From: Catenibacterium mitsuoka_A
GTDB taxonomy: Bacteria > Bacillota_I > Bacilli_A > Erysipelotrichales > Coprobacillaceae
Length of the DNA: 64,000 nt
Assembly: GCF_964259225.1 (NCBI RefSeq)
Contig: NZ_CAXVKN010000002.1
Direction: 5' to 3' (one strand)
In this document: positions 43,784-52,262 of the stretch, in pieces
Layout of the letters: the number at the start of each line of letters is the position of its first letter
Numbering within the stretch: the stretch's first letter is position 1
Notes under the pieces: model-generated
The model's database searches: none
Told to the model about the DNA's origin: nothing
Seen by the model: the letters and a program-made list of their open reading frames with translations, nothing else
Made by a program: the position numbers and the translations under genes

Positions 43784-46363
43784 ATGTATAAAAAAACAAT
43801 TGAAGAAGTAGTAAACTCTTTAGATACAAATATTGAAAAGGGACTGACTTCTTCTGAAGCAAAGAAGAGACAAGACATATATGGTACCAATGAACTAGAA
43901 AAGCCACAGAAAAGGTCTCTTCTTTTACGTTTCCTAGATCAGTTTAAGGATGCAATGATTATTATTTTAATTATTGCAGCAGTGATATCTATTATTGTAG
44001 AACCAGGAGACTGGATTGATTCTCTAATTATTGTAATAGTAGTAATGATGAATGCGATTCTAGGTGTTGTATTAGAGAGTCATGCAGAAAAGAGTCTTGA
44101 ATCATTACAGGAATTATCTGCACCACAGTCAAAGGTATTAAGAGATGGTGTGAAACAGACTATTGCCTCTAAGGAATTAGTGCCTGGTGATATTATTATT
44201 CTTGAAACAGGGGATATGATTCCTAGTGATGCACGTTTAATTGAAGCTTATAACTTAAAGGTGGATGAATCAGCCTTAACAGGTGAATCTGTTCCTGTAG
44301 AAAAGACAACTGATCCTATTAGTCAGGATGTTGTGATTGGTGACCAGACAAATATGGTCTTCTCTTCTACAGTAGTCACTTATGGTCGTGGTAAAGCAAT
44401 AGTTACATCTACTGGTATGAAGAATGAAGTAGGTAAGATTGCTGGCATGTTGAATGCGAGTGAAAAGGAATTAACACCTTTACAGGTTAAATTAAATGAA
44501 ATTGGTAAAACAATTGGATTACTTTGTATTGTGATCTGTGTGATTGTATTTATTCTTGAATCATTGAGTGGTATTAGCTGGTTAGAATCATTTAAGACAG
44601 CTGTTGCCTTAGCTGTTGCAGCTGTACCAGAAGGACTTGCAGCTACTGTTACTATTGTCTTAGCTGTTAGTGTGACTAAGATGGTTAAACAGCATGCCAT
44701 TATTCGTAAACTACCTGCAGTAGAAACATTAGGTAGTACTTCTATTGTATGTTCTGATAAGACAGGTACATTAACACAAAATAAGATGACTATCTTAAAG
44801 ACTTACTTAGATGGTGATGAAGTAAAAGATTTAGAAGAAGCAGATTCTAAGACTATTGATATGTTGAATGCATTTACTCTATGTTCTGATGCTTCTATTG
44901 ATGATGGTAAGGTACTAGGTGATCCTACTGAAGTTGCACTAGTAGAAGCAAGTAAAAAGATGAACTTTGAAAAGAAAGCACTCATGGAAAAGTATCCACG
45001 TGTAGGAGAATTAGCTTTTGATTCTGATCGTAAGATGATGAGTGTTATTGTGAAGGACGGAGATCATTATGTGTCTATTACTAAAGGTGGACCTGATGTG
45101 ATCTTAAATAGATGTCGTGATGTAGATAGTGACCAGGCTATGACTGCCAATGATGAAATGGCTAAAGATGCATTAAGAGTCTTAGCTGTGGCAGTGAAGA
45201 CATATGATACAATCCCTACTAACATTACAGTAGAAGAAATAGAAAATGATATGGACTTTATTGGGTTTGTAGGTATGATTGACCCAGCTCGTCCAGAAGC
45301 AAAAGAAGCCATTAGAGTTGCTAAACATGCAGGTGTGCGTACTATTATGATCACTGGTGACCATAAGACAACAGCGACTGCCATTGCGAAAGATTTAGGT
45401 ATTTTAAATGAGGGACAGGAAGTTATTTCTGGTGAAGAATTATCTCAGATGTCTCAGGAAGAACTAGAAAAGAATGTAGAAAAATATAGTGTTTATGCAC
45501 GTGTGGCTCCTGAACATAAAGTAAATATCGTCAAAGCATGGAAATCAAAGAATAAGATTGTCGCTATGACAGGGGATGGTGTCAATGATGCACCAGCCTT
45601 AAAGACTGCAGATATTGGCTGTGCTATGGGTATTACAGGTACAGATGTAGCGAAGAATGCTGCTACTATGATCCTAACAGATGATAACTTTGCGACTATT
45701 ATTCAGTCTATTAAACAGGGTCGTGGTATTTTTGATAATATCCAGAAGGATGTACAGTTCTTATTATCAAGTAATATTGGTGAAGTATTAGCTATCTTCT
45801 TAGCTTCTATTATTGCGTTAATTAATCCTTCTTGGGGATTTGGTGTGCCACTATTACCTATTCATTTATTATGGATTAACCTAATCACAGATGCTTTACC
45901 AGCCTTTGCGATTGGTTTAGAACCAGTTGAAGATGATATCATGGATAGAAAACCAAGAGAAAAGGATGAAGGTTTCTTTGCGAATGGTTTAATGGTGAAA
46001 GTCATCTGGCAGGGTGTTATGGTAGGTTTACTTACTTTAGTTTCTTATTCAATTGGTCAGTATTTCAGTAATCATGAATATGCGATGACTATGGCCTTTA
46101 TCACCATGTCAGGTGCTGAATTATGTCATGCTTTTAACGTAAAGAGTCATCATTCAGTATTTAATAAACAGGTATTCAACAATAAATACTTATGGGGTGC
46201 AACAGCTTTAGGTCTTGTATTACAGTTAGCCATCATCTTTACACCTCTTTCTCATTTATTTAGTTTAGTGCCTCTTGATCCATCTCATTTCGCGATTGCA
46301 GCATTACTTGCATTCTCAGTTATCCCAATCGTAGAAATCTCTAAACGTTTCAATAAACGTTAA
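43784..46363 (+). CDS. P-type cation-transporting ATPase (P2A, Ca/Mn type)
   Basis: 859 residues; ATG at 43784 eight bases after AGGAGG; a longer frame upstream is the riboswitch. Parts: N-terminal cation ATPase domain, actuator TGES (ALTGESVPVEK), M4 with AVPEGLAATVTI, phosphorylation site CSDKTGTLTQNKM, hinge TGDGVNDAPALK, and six C-terminal helices. The PEGL in M4 and general length fit SERCA-like P2A pumps. With a Mn riboswitch, it is probably a Mn(II) (or Ca/Mn) exporter. Confidence 0.94.
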   Translation: MYKKTIEEVVNSLDTNIEKGLTSSEAKKRQDIYGTNELEKPQKRSLLLRFLDQFKDAMIIILIIAAVISIIVEPGDWIDSLIIVIVVMMNAILGVVLESHAEKSLESLQELSAPQSKVLRDGVKQTIASKELVPGDIIILETGDMIPSDARLIEAYNLKVDESALTGESVPVEKTTDPISQDVVIGDQTNMVFSSTVVTYGRGKAIVTSTGMKNEVGKIAGMLNASEKELTPLQVKLNEIGKTIGLLCIVICVIVFILESLSGISWLESFKTAVALAVAAVPEGLAATVTIVLAVSVTKMVKQHAIIRKLPAVETLGSTSIVCSDKTGTLTQNKMTILKTYLDGDEVKDLEEADSKTIDMLNAFTLCSDASIDDGKVLGDPTEVALVEASKKMNFEKKALMEKYPRVGELAFDSDRKMMSVIVKDGDHYVSITKGGPDVILNRCRDVDSDQAMTANDEMAKDALRVLAVAVKTYDTIPTNITVEEIENDMDFIGFVGMIDPARPEAKEAIRVAKHAGVRTIMITGDHKTTATAIAKDLGILNEGQEVISGEELSQMSQEELEKNVEKYSVYARVAPEHKVNIVKAWKSKNKIVAMTGDGVNDAPALKTADIGCAMGITGTDVAKNAATMILTDDNFATIIQSIKQGRGIFDNIQKDVQFLLSSNIGEVLAIFLASIIALINPSWGFGVPLLPIHLLWINLITDALPAFAIGLEPVEDDIMDRKPREKDEGFFANGLMVKVIWQGVMVGLLTLVSYSIGQYFSNHEYAMTMAFITMSGAELCHAFNVKSHHSVFNKQVFNNKYLWGATALGLVLQLAIIFTPLSHLFSLVPLDPSHFAIAALLAFSVIPIVEISKRFNKR

Positions 46364-46389
46364 CACCTGTGCAAGCAGGTGTTTTTTTT
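46363..46389 (+). terminator. Terminator after the P-type ATPase
   Basis: ACACCTG-TGCAAG-CAGGTGT followed by seven T. Confidence 0.9.
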
Positions 46390-46399
46390 ACTATTTCTA

Positions 46400-46447
46400 T
46401 TGCATTTAAGTTATATGTGTAGTATTATCTAGTTAGTAAAGGCTAAC
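46400..46447 (+). promoter_or_regulatory. Promoter with DtxR-like operator for a candidate sRNA
   Basis: TTGCAT (46400-46405), 17-base spacer, TATTAT (46423-46428), followed at 46432-46447 by GTTAGTAAAGGCTAAC. The reverse complement of this 16-mer matches the site at 46959-46974 upstream of the DtxR-family gene at 14 of 16 positions. Confidence 0.5.
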
Positions 46448-46541
46448 TCCTTTACTAAACACAACATATCCTTTCATATTCTCAGTTCCTTAAAACAGAG
46501 GACATAAAAAATCACAGGACGGCACACACCTGTGATTTTTT
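46434..46541 (+). ncRNA. Candidate metal-responsive small RNA
   Basis: About 105 bases between the promoter at 46400-46428 and a terminator at 46506-46541. The 5' end folds into a perfect ten-base stem (TTAGTAAAGG with CCTTTACTAA). A second stem CTCAGTT/AACAGAG (A-A mismatch) presents a CCTTAA loop, and the linker carries the anti-ribosome-site string ATATCCTTTCAT. There is no ORF. Placement and operator suggest repression by the adjacent metalloregulator, in the style of RyhB/FsrA. The alternative is untranscribed spacer with a second operator. Confidence 0.4.
46506..46541. terminator. Bidirectional terminator
   Basis: AAAAATCACAGG and CCTGTGATTTTT with an ACGGCACACA loop; it serves the DtxR-family gene (minus) and any plus-strand transcript. 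Confidence 0.85.
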
Positions 46542-46543
46542 AT

Positions 46544-46915
46544 TTAGATTTTATCTTTGAAATATGTTTTTAAAGCTTCAAAAGTTTCTGGTGAAATATA
46601 ATGTTCGATACGACAAGCATCCTGTGAAGCAGTGGATTCACTGACTCCAATATGAATTAAGATATTTCTTAATTCAGTATGTCTTTCAAATATCATATTC
46701 GCAATCTTAGCACCAGCTTCTGTTAATGTAATGGCACCATCTTCATCCATGTTGATGAGTTCCTTCTCTTTCAATCTTTTCATCTGTTGTGAAATAGTAG
46801 GTTTAGAGAAATTCATTTCATGGGCGATATCAATGGAACGCACATGTCCTTTCTTCTTCTGAATAACTAATATAGTTTCTAAGTACATTTCTGTTGATTC
46901 ACTCATTTTATTCAC
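46544..46915 (-). CDS. DtxR/MntR family metal-dependent repressor
   Basis: 123 residues, the short form without an SH3 domain. Winged helix at about 1-65 (EMYLETILVIQKKKGHVRSIDIA, FSKPTISQQMKRLKEKELI), then the dimerisation/metal domain with the ligand pattern ILIHIGVSESTASQDACRIEHYIS (Glu/His/Cys-type sites). It is divergent from the feo operon and the probable repressor of that operon and of itself, sensing Fe(II) or Mn(II). GAGGTG precedes the ATG. Confidence 0.92.
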   Translation of the reverse strand: MNKMSESTEMYLETILVIQKKKGHVRSIDIAHEMNFSKPTISQQMKRLKEKELINMDEDGAITLTEAGAKIANMIFERHTELRNILIHIGVSESTASQDACRIEHYISPETFEALKTYFKDKI

Positions 46916-46958
46916 CTCATTTGTATCATTATAGCATAAAAATTCAAATAATGAAAAA

Positions 46959-47010
46959 GTTAGGCTTTACTAATATTTTTATTGACATATAAAAATAGTA
47001 AGTCTATACT
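46959..47010 (+). promoter_or_regulatory. Promoter and operators of the feoA-feoA-feoB operon
   Basis: TTGACA (46982-46987), 17-base spacer, TATACT (47005-47010). GTTAGGCTTTACTAAT lies at 46959-46974; within the spacer and -10, TAGTA-AGTCTA-TACTA forms a second dyad, and a third TTAG/CTAA-rich dyad follows near 47022-47050. These are candidate DtxR-family operators placed to block the promoter. Confidence 0.6.
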
Positions 47011-47069
47011 AACATTGAAGTTAGAAAGGGCTAATTAGATTAGCCTAATCATCTGAGGAGGCGGAGCAT

Positions 47070-47279
47070 ATGCCAATTAGTATGGCAAATCCAGGAGATA
47101 CAGTCATTATTAGACGTATTACAGGGACTGATAAGGTGAAAAATCATCTTGCAGAATTAGGTTTTGTAGTAGAGGGCGAAGTAACTATTATCAGTAAAGT
47201 GGATAATGGAATTATTTGTAATGTGAAAGGCAGTAGGATTGCGCTTTCTGAACAGATGGCCAATCGTATATTATTTTAA
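47070..47279 (+). CDS. feoA: FeoA family protein (first copy)
   Basis: 69 residues, one SH3-like FeoA domain: NPGDTVIIRRITG, KVKNHLAELGFVVEGEVTII, NVKGSRIALSEQMANRILF. FeoA assists FeoB at the membrane. It starts the operon after a GGAGGCGGAG site. The final segment (ALSEQMANRI) is the cytosolic FeoA form. Confidence 0.92.
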   Translation: MPISMANPGDTVIIRRITGTDKVKNHLAELGFVVEGEVTIISKVDNGIICNVKGSRIALSEQMANRILF

Positions 47280-47291
47280 GGGAGGATTATC

Positions 47292-47513
47292 ATGAACTTA
47301 AAAGAGGTAAAAGTGGGCGAAACAGTAACTATTAAAAAAATTACTGGTACAGGTCCAGTAAAAAGAAGAATTATGGATATGGGTTTAACTAAAGGACAGA
47401 GTGTTTATGTAAGAAAAGTTGCCCCTTTAGGAGATCCAGTAGAAATCACAGTACGTGGTTATGAGTTATCATTGCGTAAAGCAGATGCGCAGATGATTGA
47501 AGTGGAGGAATAG
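47292..47513 (+). CDS. feoA: FeoA family protein (second copy)
   Basis: 73 residues. LKEVKVGETVTIKKITGTGPV is the first half in pieces (VGETVTIKKITG), then RRIMDMGLTKGQSVYV, PLGDPVEITVRGYELSLRKAD. It is closer to the FeoA part fused to FeoB at 35800 than to the first copy. Two adjacent feoA genes followed by feoB is a known Firmicutes layout. Its stop lies two bases before feoB. Confidence 0.93.
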   Translation: MNLKEVKVGETVTIKKITGTGPVKRRIMDMGLTKGQSVYVRKVAPLGDPVEITVRGYELSLRKADAQMIEVEE

Positions 47514-47515
47514 TT

Positions 47516-49639
47516 ATGAAGATAGCGTTAGCGGGTAACCCTAACTCTGGTAAAACAACGTTATTCAATGCACTGACAGGAAGTACTCAGTATGTTGGTA
47601 ACTGGCCAGGGGTTACTGTTGAAAAGAAAGATGGGAAACTAAAAGGTCATAAGGATGTGACTATCCAGGATTTACCTGGTATTTATTCATTATCTCCTTA
47701 TACACTAGAAGAAGTTGTTACAAGAAGATATTTAATTAATGAAACACCTGATGCAATCATTAATATTATTGATGGTACAAACTTAGAAAGAAACTTATAT
47801 TTAACTACTCAGTTAGCTGAATTAGGTATTCCAATGGTTTTAGCTGTTAATATGTATGATATCATCGAAAAGAAGGGTGATAAGATTGACTTAGATCAGT
47901 TAGGCCAGTTAATTGGCTGTAAAGCAGTGACTTTATCAGCATTAAAAGATAAAGGAACTCAGGAAGTAGCTGAAGAAGCAATCAAGCTTGCACATAGCCA
48001 TAAAGTATCAGAACATCCTCATGTATTTGTTGGCTCTGTAGAACATGCTTTAGCGCATATTGAAGAATCTATTGAGAATAAAGTAGATGCATCAAAGTTA
48101 AGATGGTTTGCAGTAAAGGTATTTGAAAGAGATGAAAAGGTATTGGCTGAACTTAAATTAGATCAGGCAGTATTAAATGAAATTGAAGGACATATTGCGG
48201 ATTGTGAAAAAGAAATGGATGATGATGCAGAATCTATTATCACAAACCAGAGATATACTTATATTAAGAGTTCTATTAATAAGGTTCTTACTAAGAAGAA
48301 TCCACATCAGACATTATCTACATCAGATAAGATTGATAAGATTGTGACTAACAGATTCTTAGCTTTACCAATCTTTGTGTTAATTATGTGGTTTATGTAT
48401 TACATCTCAGTATCTACTGTAGGTGATTGGATGACTGGCTGGGTGAATGATGTATTGTTTGCAGAAATCATTCCACCTGTAGTTGAAACGTTCTTAAAAT
48501 CTATTGGTTGTGCTGCTCCATTAATCAGCTTAATCAATGATGGTATTATTGCCGGTGTTGGTACAGTATTAGGATTCGTGCCACAGATGGCATTGATCTT
48601 CTTATTCTTAGCTATTCTTGAAGATTCAGGATATATGGCAAGAATCGCATTTATCATGGATAGACTTTTACGTAAATTCGGTTTATCTGGTAAATCTTTC
48701 ATCCCTATCTTAATTGGTACAGGTTGTGGTGTTCCAGCTGTTATGGGTACACGTACTATTGAAAATGAAGCAGATAGAAGAATGACTATTATGTTATGTA
48801 CATTCATTCCTTGTGGTGCTAAGACTGTTATTATTGGTATGATTAGTTCAGCTTTCTTCCCAGGTAACACTTGGATTGCACCAACTATGTACTTCTTAAG
48901 TATTTTAGTTATTATCTTATCAGGTATCGCATTAAAGAAGACTAAGTTCTTCGCAGGTGATCCTGCACCATTCGTAATGGAATTACCAGCATATCATATC
49001 CCTACTATTAAGGGTGTATTCATTCATGTTTGGGAACGTGCAAAAGCATTCATGTTTAAAGCAGGTACTATTATCTTTAGTATTTGTATAGTAGTTTGGT
49101 TATTATCTACATTTAACTTCTCATTCCAGATGGTTGAAATTGAAAAGTCTATGTTAGCCTCTATTGGTCATGTATTTGCAGCATTATTCGCACCAGTTGG
49201 TATTGAAAACTGGAAGGGTTCAGTAGCCGTTATATCAGCTCTTGCAGCTAAGGAACAGGCTATTTCTACTATCTCTATCTTAAATCATATGGGTGATGCA
49301 GATTCAGGTGCAAAAGCTATTCAGGCTATGGTGAATACTTTCTCTGCAATGGGTGGTTTCTCATTTATGATCTTGAACTTATTCGATCCACCATGTTTTG
49401 CCGCTATTGGTGCAATCATGAGAGAAATGGGTTCTAAGTTCTGGGGATGGTTTGCAGTATTATACCAGATGGTATTAGGTTATGTATTAGCTATGATCTC
49501 TTATCAGTTAGGTTCATGGTTATTCTATGGTGCATCATTTGGATTAGGTCAGATTATATCAATTGTATGTATTCTAGTAATGATCTACTTTATTGTAAGA
49601 CCAGCACCAAAACCAGAATTAAAGACACAGAAGGCTTAA
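47516..49639 (+). CDS. feoB: Ferrous iron transporter FeoB
   Basis: 707 residues. G1 GNPNSGKTT, G3 DLPGIYSLSPYTLEE, G4 NMYD in AVNMYD; a helical GDI region at about 170-270; then the membrane domain with the two gate motifs GTGCGVPAVMG and CTFIPCGAK and a Nucleoside-gate-like repeat. Imports Fe(II). It uses favoured codons and follows the two feoA genes. A second, fused FeoA-FeoB is at 35800. Confidence 0.97.
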   Translation: MKIALAGNPNSGKTTLFNALTGSTQYVGNWPGVTVEKKDGKLKGHKDVTIQDLPGIYSLSPYTLEEVVTRRYLINETPDAIINIIDGTNLERNLYLTTQLAELGIPMVLAVNMYDIIEKKGDKIDLDQLGQLIGCKAVTLSALKDKGTQEVAEEAIKLAHSHKVSEHPHVFVGSVEHALAHIEESIENKVDASKLRWFAVKVFERDEKVLAELKLDQAVLNEIEGHIADCEKEMDDDAESIITNQRYTYIKSSINKVLTKKNPHQTLSTSDKIDKIVTNRFLALPIFVLIMWFMYYISVSTVGDWMTGWVNDVLFAEIIPPVVETFLKSIGCAAPLISLINDGIIAGVGTVLGFVPQMALIFLFLAILEDSGYMARIAFIMDRLLRKFGLSGKSFIPILIGTGCGVPAVMGTRTIENEADRRMTIMLCTFIPCGAKTVIIGMISSAFFPGNTWIAPTMYFLSILVIILSGIALKKTKFFAGDPAPFVMELPAYHIPTIKGVFIHVWERAKAFMFKAGTIIFSICIVVWLLSTFNFSFQMVEIEKSMLASIGHVFAALFAPVGIENWKGSVAVISALAAKEQAISTISILNHMGDADSGAKAIQAMVNTFSAMGGFSFMILNLFDPPCFAAIGAIMREMGSKFWGWFAVLYQMVLGYVLAMISYQLGSWLFYGASFGLGQIISIVCILVMIYFIVRPAPKPELKTQKA

Positions 49640-49645
49640 TCAATT

Positions 49646-49993
49646 ATGGGTAACATCATAGTTGCGGCTATTGTTGTTGTGTTGCTCATTATAGGTGTTC
49701 TTCACTACAAGAAGACATTACAGTCAGGATGTTGTGGTGAACACGATCAAATAAAGAAAATAGGTACGGGGGATAAGGATAAAAATCTTTATCCCTATCG
49801 TACTATTCTTCATATTGACGATATGTTCTGCAAGAACTGTGCAGCAACAATAGAAAACGCGTTTAATCAACATAAAGAATATCTTGCATCAGTAAACATG
49901 AATAAGAAAGAAATCACTATTCTTTCTATGAATCAACCTGATCTAGAAACATATAAACAGATGATCATCAAACTTGGTTATACTCCAAGATAA
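49646..49993 (+). CDS. FeoB-associated membrane protein with heavy-metal-associated (HMA) domain
   Basis: 115 residues. A membrane helix (about 3-20) followed by SGCCGEHD resembles the FeoB-associated Cys-rich (FeoC-like/P19-unrelated) proteins. From about residue 50 a ferredoxin-fold HMA-like domain follows: ILHIDDMFCKNCAATIENAF, with the metal-binding C-x2-C. It starts six bases after feoB. The fusion of the feo-associated peptide with an HMA domain suggests metal hand-off at the inner membrane face, which is inference. Confidence 0.8.
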   Translation: MGNIIVAAIVVVLLIIGVLHYKKTLQSGCCGEHDQIKKIGTGDKDKNLYPYRTILHIDDMFCKNCAATIENAFNQHKEYLASVNMNKKEITILSMNQPDLETYKQMIIKLGYTPR

Positions 49994-50022
49994 TTGTATA
50001 ATAGAAGCAAGGAGGAGATAGT

Positions 50023-50214
50023 ATGGGTACAATTATAGTAAGTATTTTATTAGTTATCTGGATTTGTCTTGTCCTTAGAACTATATATAAAAATAAGAAA
50101 AAAGGCATAGGTGTATGTGGCCATAATTGTAATACATGTGGCACAAATGATCTATGTCATGCTGATCTCTATAAAATGTATCGTGAAGAGATGCGTAAAG
50201 AAGGACACGCTTAG
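50023..50214 (+). CDS. FeoB-associated Cys-rich membrane protein
   Basis: 63 residues. One helix (about 3-22), a basic stretch KNKKKG, then VCGHNCNTCGTNDLCHADL with four Cys and two His, as in FeoB-associated Cys-rich proteins. Probably an accessory factor for FeoB. AAGGAGGAG precedes the ATG. Confidence 0.82.
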   Translation: MGTIIVSILLVIWICLVLRTIYKNKKKGIGVCGHNCNTCGTNDLCHADLYKMYREEMRKEGHA

Positions 50215-50316
50215 TGTTCTTCTTTTTTTAGTTTGAGCATATTTATTGAATTATATCTCAAAAGGACTATAGTATAAGTAGTAATAATTACTATATACTA
50301 AAGGAGGAATTCTGAT

Positions 50317-50433
50317 ATGAAATGGGTATGTAAAGTATGTGGATATGTGTATGAAGGTGATGAATTACCTGAAGATTATGTATGTCCACTATGTGGTGTA
50401 GGACCAGAAGAATTTGAAAAAGTAGAAGAATAA
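50317..50433 (+). CDS. Rubredoxin-like mini-protein (38 aa)
   Basis: Starts [20 protein letters not shown] and continues to [18 protein letters not shown]. Two C-x2-C-G knuckles are the rubredoxin iron site. At 38 residues it is shorter than rubredoxin (about 53) and corresponds to the isolated rubredoxin-like domain found at the C-end of rubrerythrin. AGGAGG lies nine bases upstream and the gene is followed by a strong terminator. Its place at the end of the feo region links it to iron and oxygen defence in an anaerobe. Confidence 0.88.
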   Translation: MKWVCKVCGYVYEGDELPEDYVCPLCGVGPEEFEKVEE

Positions 50434-50455
50434 TATTCATTCTTCTAAATAAGAG

Positions 50456-50511
50456 AGGCTGTAACGCTTAAGGTAGTAGTCAATACTATCTATTCGTTAC
50501 AGCCTTTTTTC
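50456..50511 (+). terminator. Terminator of the feo region
   Basis: AGGCTGTAACG (50456-50466) pairs with CGTTACAGCCT (50495-50505), with a second small stem inside, then six T. Confidence 0.85.
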
Positions 50512-50522
50512 TTAGTATTAAT

Positions 50523-50915
50523 TTAAAAGAGTTCTTTTGCTTTCATACGCTTCAATTCAGCATGTGTACTTTTCTTATGTCTGCAATAGAAGTAAATACC
50601 TAGCATAACAAAGTTTCCAGCATTGATAGACACAATAGTATATACAATGCTTGTTGTTGTAAGAGAGTGGTCTCTTAATGCGGTAGATGTTTTGTCTGAA
50701 GAACTTTCTACCACTTTACCTGTTTCTGTCATCACAGATTGAGTCGTTTCAATTTTATTATGGGTTGGTATGAATCCAAATGCGAATATGAGTGAACTCG
50801 CAAAAATAACGATTGGGATAATCAAACCAAGTAACCTATTATCCTTTTTTGATAAAAATATTTGTAGTCTTATAATTGCGATTAAAATAATCACACCAAT
50901 AATAGTTCTAACCAT
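50523..50915 (-). CDS. Three-helix membrane protein coupled to a DUF2089-like regulator
   Basis: 130 residues. Helices at about 2-18, 29-50 and 93-115; a soluble Ser/Thr-rich loop (ETTQSVMTETGKVVESSSDK) sits between helices 2 and 3; the tail is basic (CRHKKSTHAELKRMKAKELF). The start overlaps the preceding regulator gene by eight bases. No family recognised; it may be sensed or controlled by its partner. Confidence 0.72.
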   Translation of the reverse strand: MVRTIIGVIILIAIIRLQIFLSKKDNRLLGLIIPIVIFASSLIFAFGFIPTHNKIETTQSVMTETGKVVESSSDKTSTALRDHSLTTTSIVYTIVSINAGNFVMLGIYFYCRHKKSTHAELKRMKAKELF

Positions 50916-51213
50916 TTTTCGATTTCTCCTTTATTTTCTTATACTCTGTAATCAAATTCTTAGCAACGTCAAATTCTATATCTTCATCAATGACATATCT
51001 TTTGATCAACTCTACAAATTCATCATTATCTTCTTTGTCTTCAGATAATTTAATTTTATCAATCAATTTATTCAATCTGACTCTTACTGTTGGATAAGTA
51101 ACACCATACAACTTAGCAACTTCTTTTAAAGAACCTGAAGCGAGTAGAAATCTTTTGATAAAAATCATATCTTCATCATCCAAATTTTTCATCCACATAG
51201 GGACAGTATCCAT
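50908..51213 (-). CDS. DUF2089-type HTH protein
   Basis: 101 residues; ATG at 51213 chosen for the AGAGGTGAT site and the match of MDTVPMWMKNLDDEDMIFIK to the start of family members; the longer frame upstream is AT-rich and not coding-like. The HTH reads ASGSLKEVAKLYGVTYPTVRVRLNKLIDKI. DUF2089 proteins often lack the zinc ribbon and stand beside small membrane proteins, as here. Confidence 0.85.
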   Translation of the reverse strand: MDTVPMWMKNLDDEDMIFIKRFLLASGSLKEVAKLYGVTYPTVRVRLNKLIDKIKLSEDKEDNDEFVELIKRYVIDEDIEFDVAKNLITEYKKIKEKSKNG

Positions 51214-51413
51214 ATTTATCACCTCTTTTTGTAATATAACATATTTATATTTTAAATAAAAGATAAATAATTTAATAATGTTAAAGTGTATGTTTAATAA
51301 AATTAAAAATACTACTAGTTTTTTAATCATTATGTAAGTGTTGTGTATTTTGATTAGGTTTGATTTATTTCGTTGTTTGATATGATATAGTAGTGTGGAA
51401 TGGAGAGGTGAAT

Positions 51414-51866
51414 ATGAAGAAAATATTAATTTTATTAGTGACAATGATGTTATGTGCCTGCTCACCTGCAGAACCTATGTCACTTAAAGACAGCTATGGA
51501 CAATACAAACAGGAGAAAATCGTATATGCGAATAAGAAGGATTACATAAAGAAGAAGGATGCTTATAATGCGTATCTTGTTTATGAAATCAATAAAGATG
51601 CATGTACATTTGAAAGTGATTTAAAGTATCAGAATATCCAGTATAAGAAGGTTGAACTATCAAAAGATGAGAAAGAAAAAGTTCCTGAAGCACTCATCAA
51701 ATACAACCTTTATGAAGGTGAAAAACAGTTAGGCATTGCGGTTTATTTAGGTGAAGAAACTGTTTATATTTCTAGCTATGATCAATATGATGGCAGTCCT
51801 GTATATATTGCGAAAATGAAAAAAAATCACAAAGAAGAGCTAAAATTTACGAAAAACAGAAAATGA
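51414..51866 (+). CDS. Lipoprotein of unknown function
   Basis: 150 residues; start at 51414 with GAGAGGTG upstream. Signal peptide KKILILLVTMMLCACSP with lipobox. The mature part is beta-rich and highly charged (YGQYKQEKIVYANKKDYIKKK, DKDACTFESDLKYQ). No known family. It stands alone before the arginine T-box. Confidence 0.78.
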   Translation: MKKILILLVTMMLCACSPAEPMSLKDSYGQYKQEKIVYANKKDYIKKKDAYNAYLVYEINKDACTFESDLKYQNIQYKKVELSKDEKEKVPEALIKYNLYEGEKQLGIAVYLGEETVYISSYDQYDGSPVYIAKMKKNHKEELKFTKNRK

Positions 51867-51896
51867 ATAATTTTGTTTATATTTAAAGGAAAAATA

Positions 51897-51925
51897 TTGA
51901 CAAAGTAAAAAAGTGATTGTATTAT
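51897..51925 (+). promoter_or_regulatory. Promoter of the arginine T-box and arg operon
   Basis: TTGACA (51897-51902), 17-base spacer, TATTAT (51920-51925); start near 51932. Confidence 0.8.
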
Positions 51926-51931
51926 AGACCC

Positions 51932-52167
51932 AAGTTAAATAAACAAATCGATGAACGAGAAGAGTATCTTACAATCACCTACAGCGAGATGACATAGAGT
52001 GGAAGGTCATCAGGAAGATATAAGAGAAACGCACTCGGGAGAGTCTGTTGGAATTGAGTATAACAGAACGTGAATCTGCGTTAATGAAGAGGTGGTTTGT
52101 ATGATACAAGCAACTAGAGTGGTACCGCGTTTATATACGTCTCTGGATTGATCCAGAGGCGTTTTTT
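51932..52167 (+). promoter_or_regulatory. T-box riboswitch, arginine specific
   Basis: Stem I closes with CGAG (51956-51959) and CTCG (52034-52037). The specifier loop presents CGC (52030-52032), an Arg codon, followed by a purine just before the stem, the same geometry as in the Met leader at 31352. The T-box TGGTACCGCG is at 52120-52129. The terminator is ACGTCTCTGGAT with ATCCAGAGGCGT then six T. Uncharged tRNA-Arg would switch on argGHCJB. Confidence 0.9.
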
Positions 52168-52189
52168 GTTTATTAAAGGGGTGTTTGAT

Positions 52190-52213
52190 ATGAAGGAACG
52201 ACGATCTAGTTAA
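52190..52213 (+). CDS. Possible leader peptide MKERRSS before argG
   Basis: A seven-codon ORF, ATG to TAA, with AAAGGGG eleven bases upstream and tandem CGA-CGA arginine codons (rare here, where AGA and CGT dominate). It lies after the T-box terminator and 50 bases before argG. TGTTTGAT (52182-52189) and ATCAAACA (52237-52244) flank it as a perfect inverted repeat. May form a second arginine-sensing step, or be chance. Confidence 0.4.
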   Translation: MKERRSS

Positions 52214-52262
52214 GTAGTGGGGCATTAAAATAAAACATCAAACATTAAAGGAGAAGAAAATT

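Noticed and set aside
46432..46459. Reading TTAGTAAAGG...CCTTTACTAA as only a terminator
   Set aside because: No T-run follows on either strand, and a promoter lies directly upstream, so an operator or RNA 5' stem is more likely.
48400..48870. Open frame on minus of about 156 codons
   Set aside because: Shadow of feoB; no ribosome site and no family resemblance.
51214..51465. N-terminal extension of the DUF2089-type gene
   Set aside because: Low-complexity AT-rich sequence; the ATG at 51213 has a good site and matches the family start.
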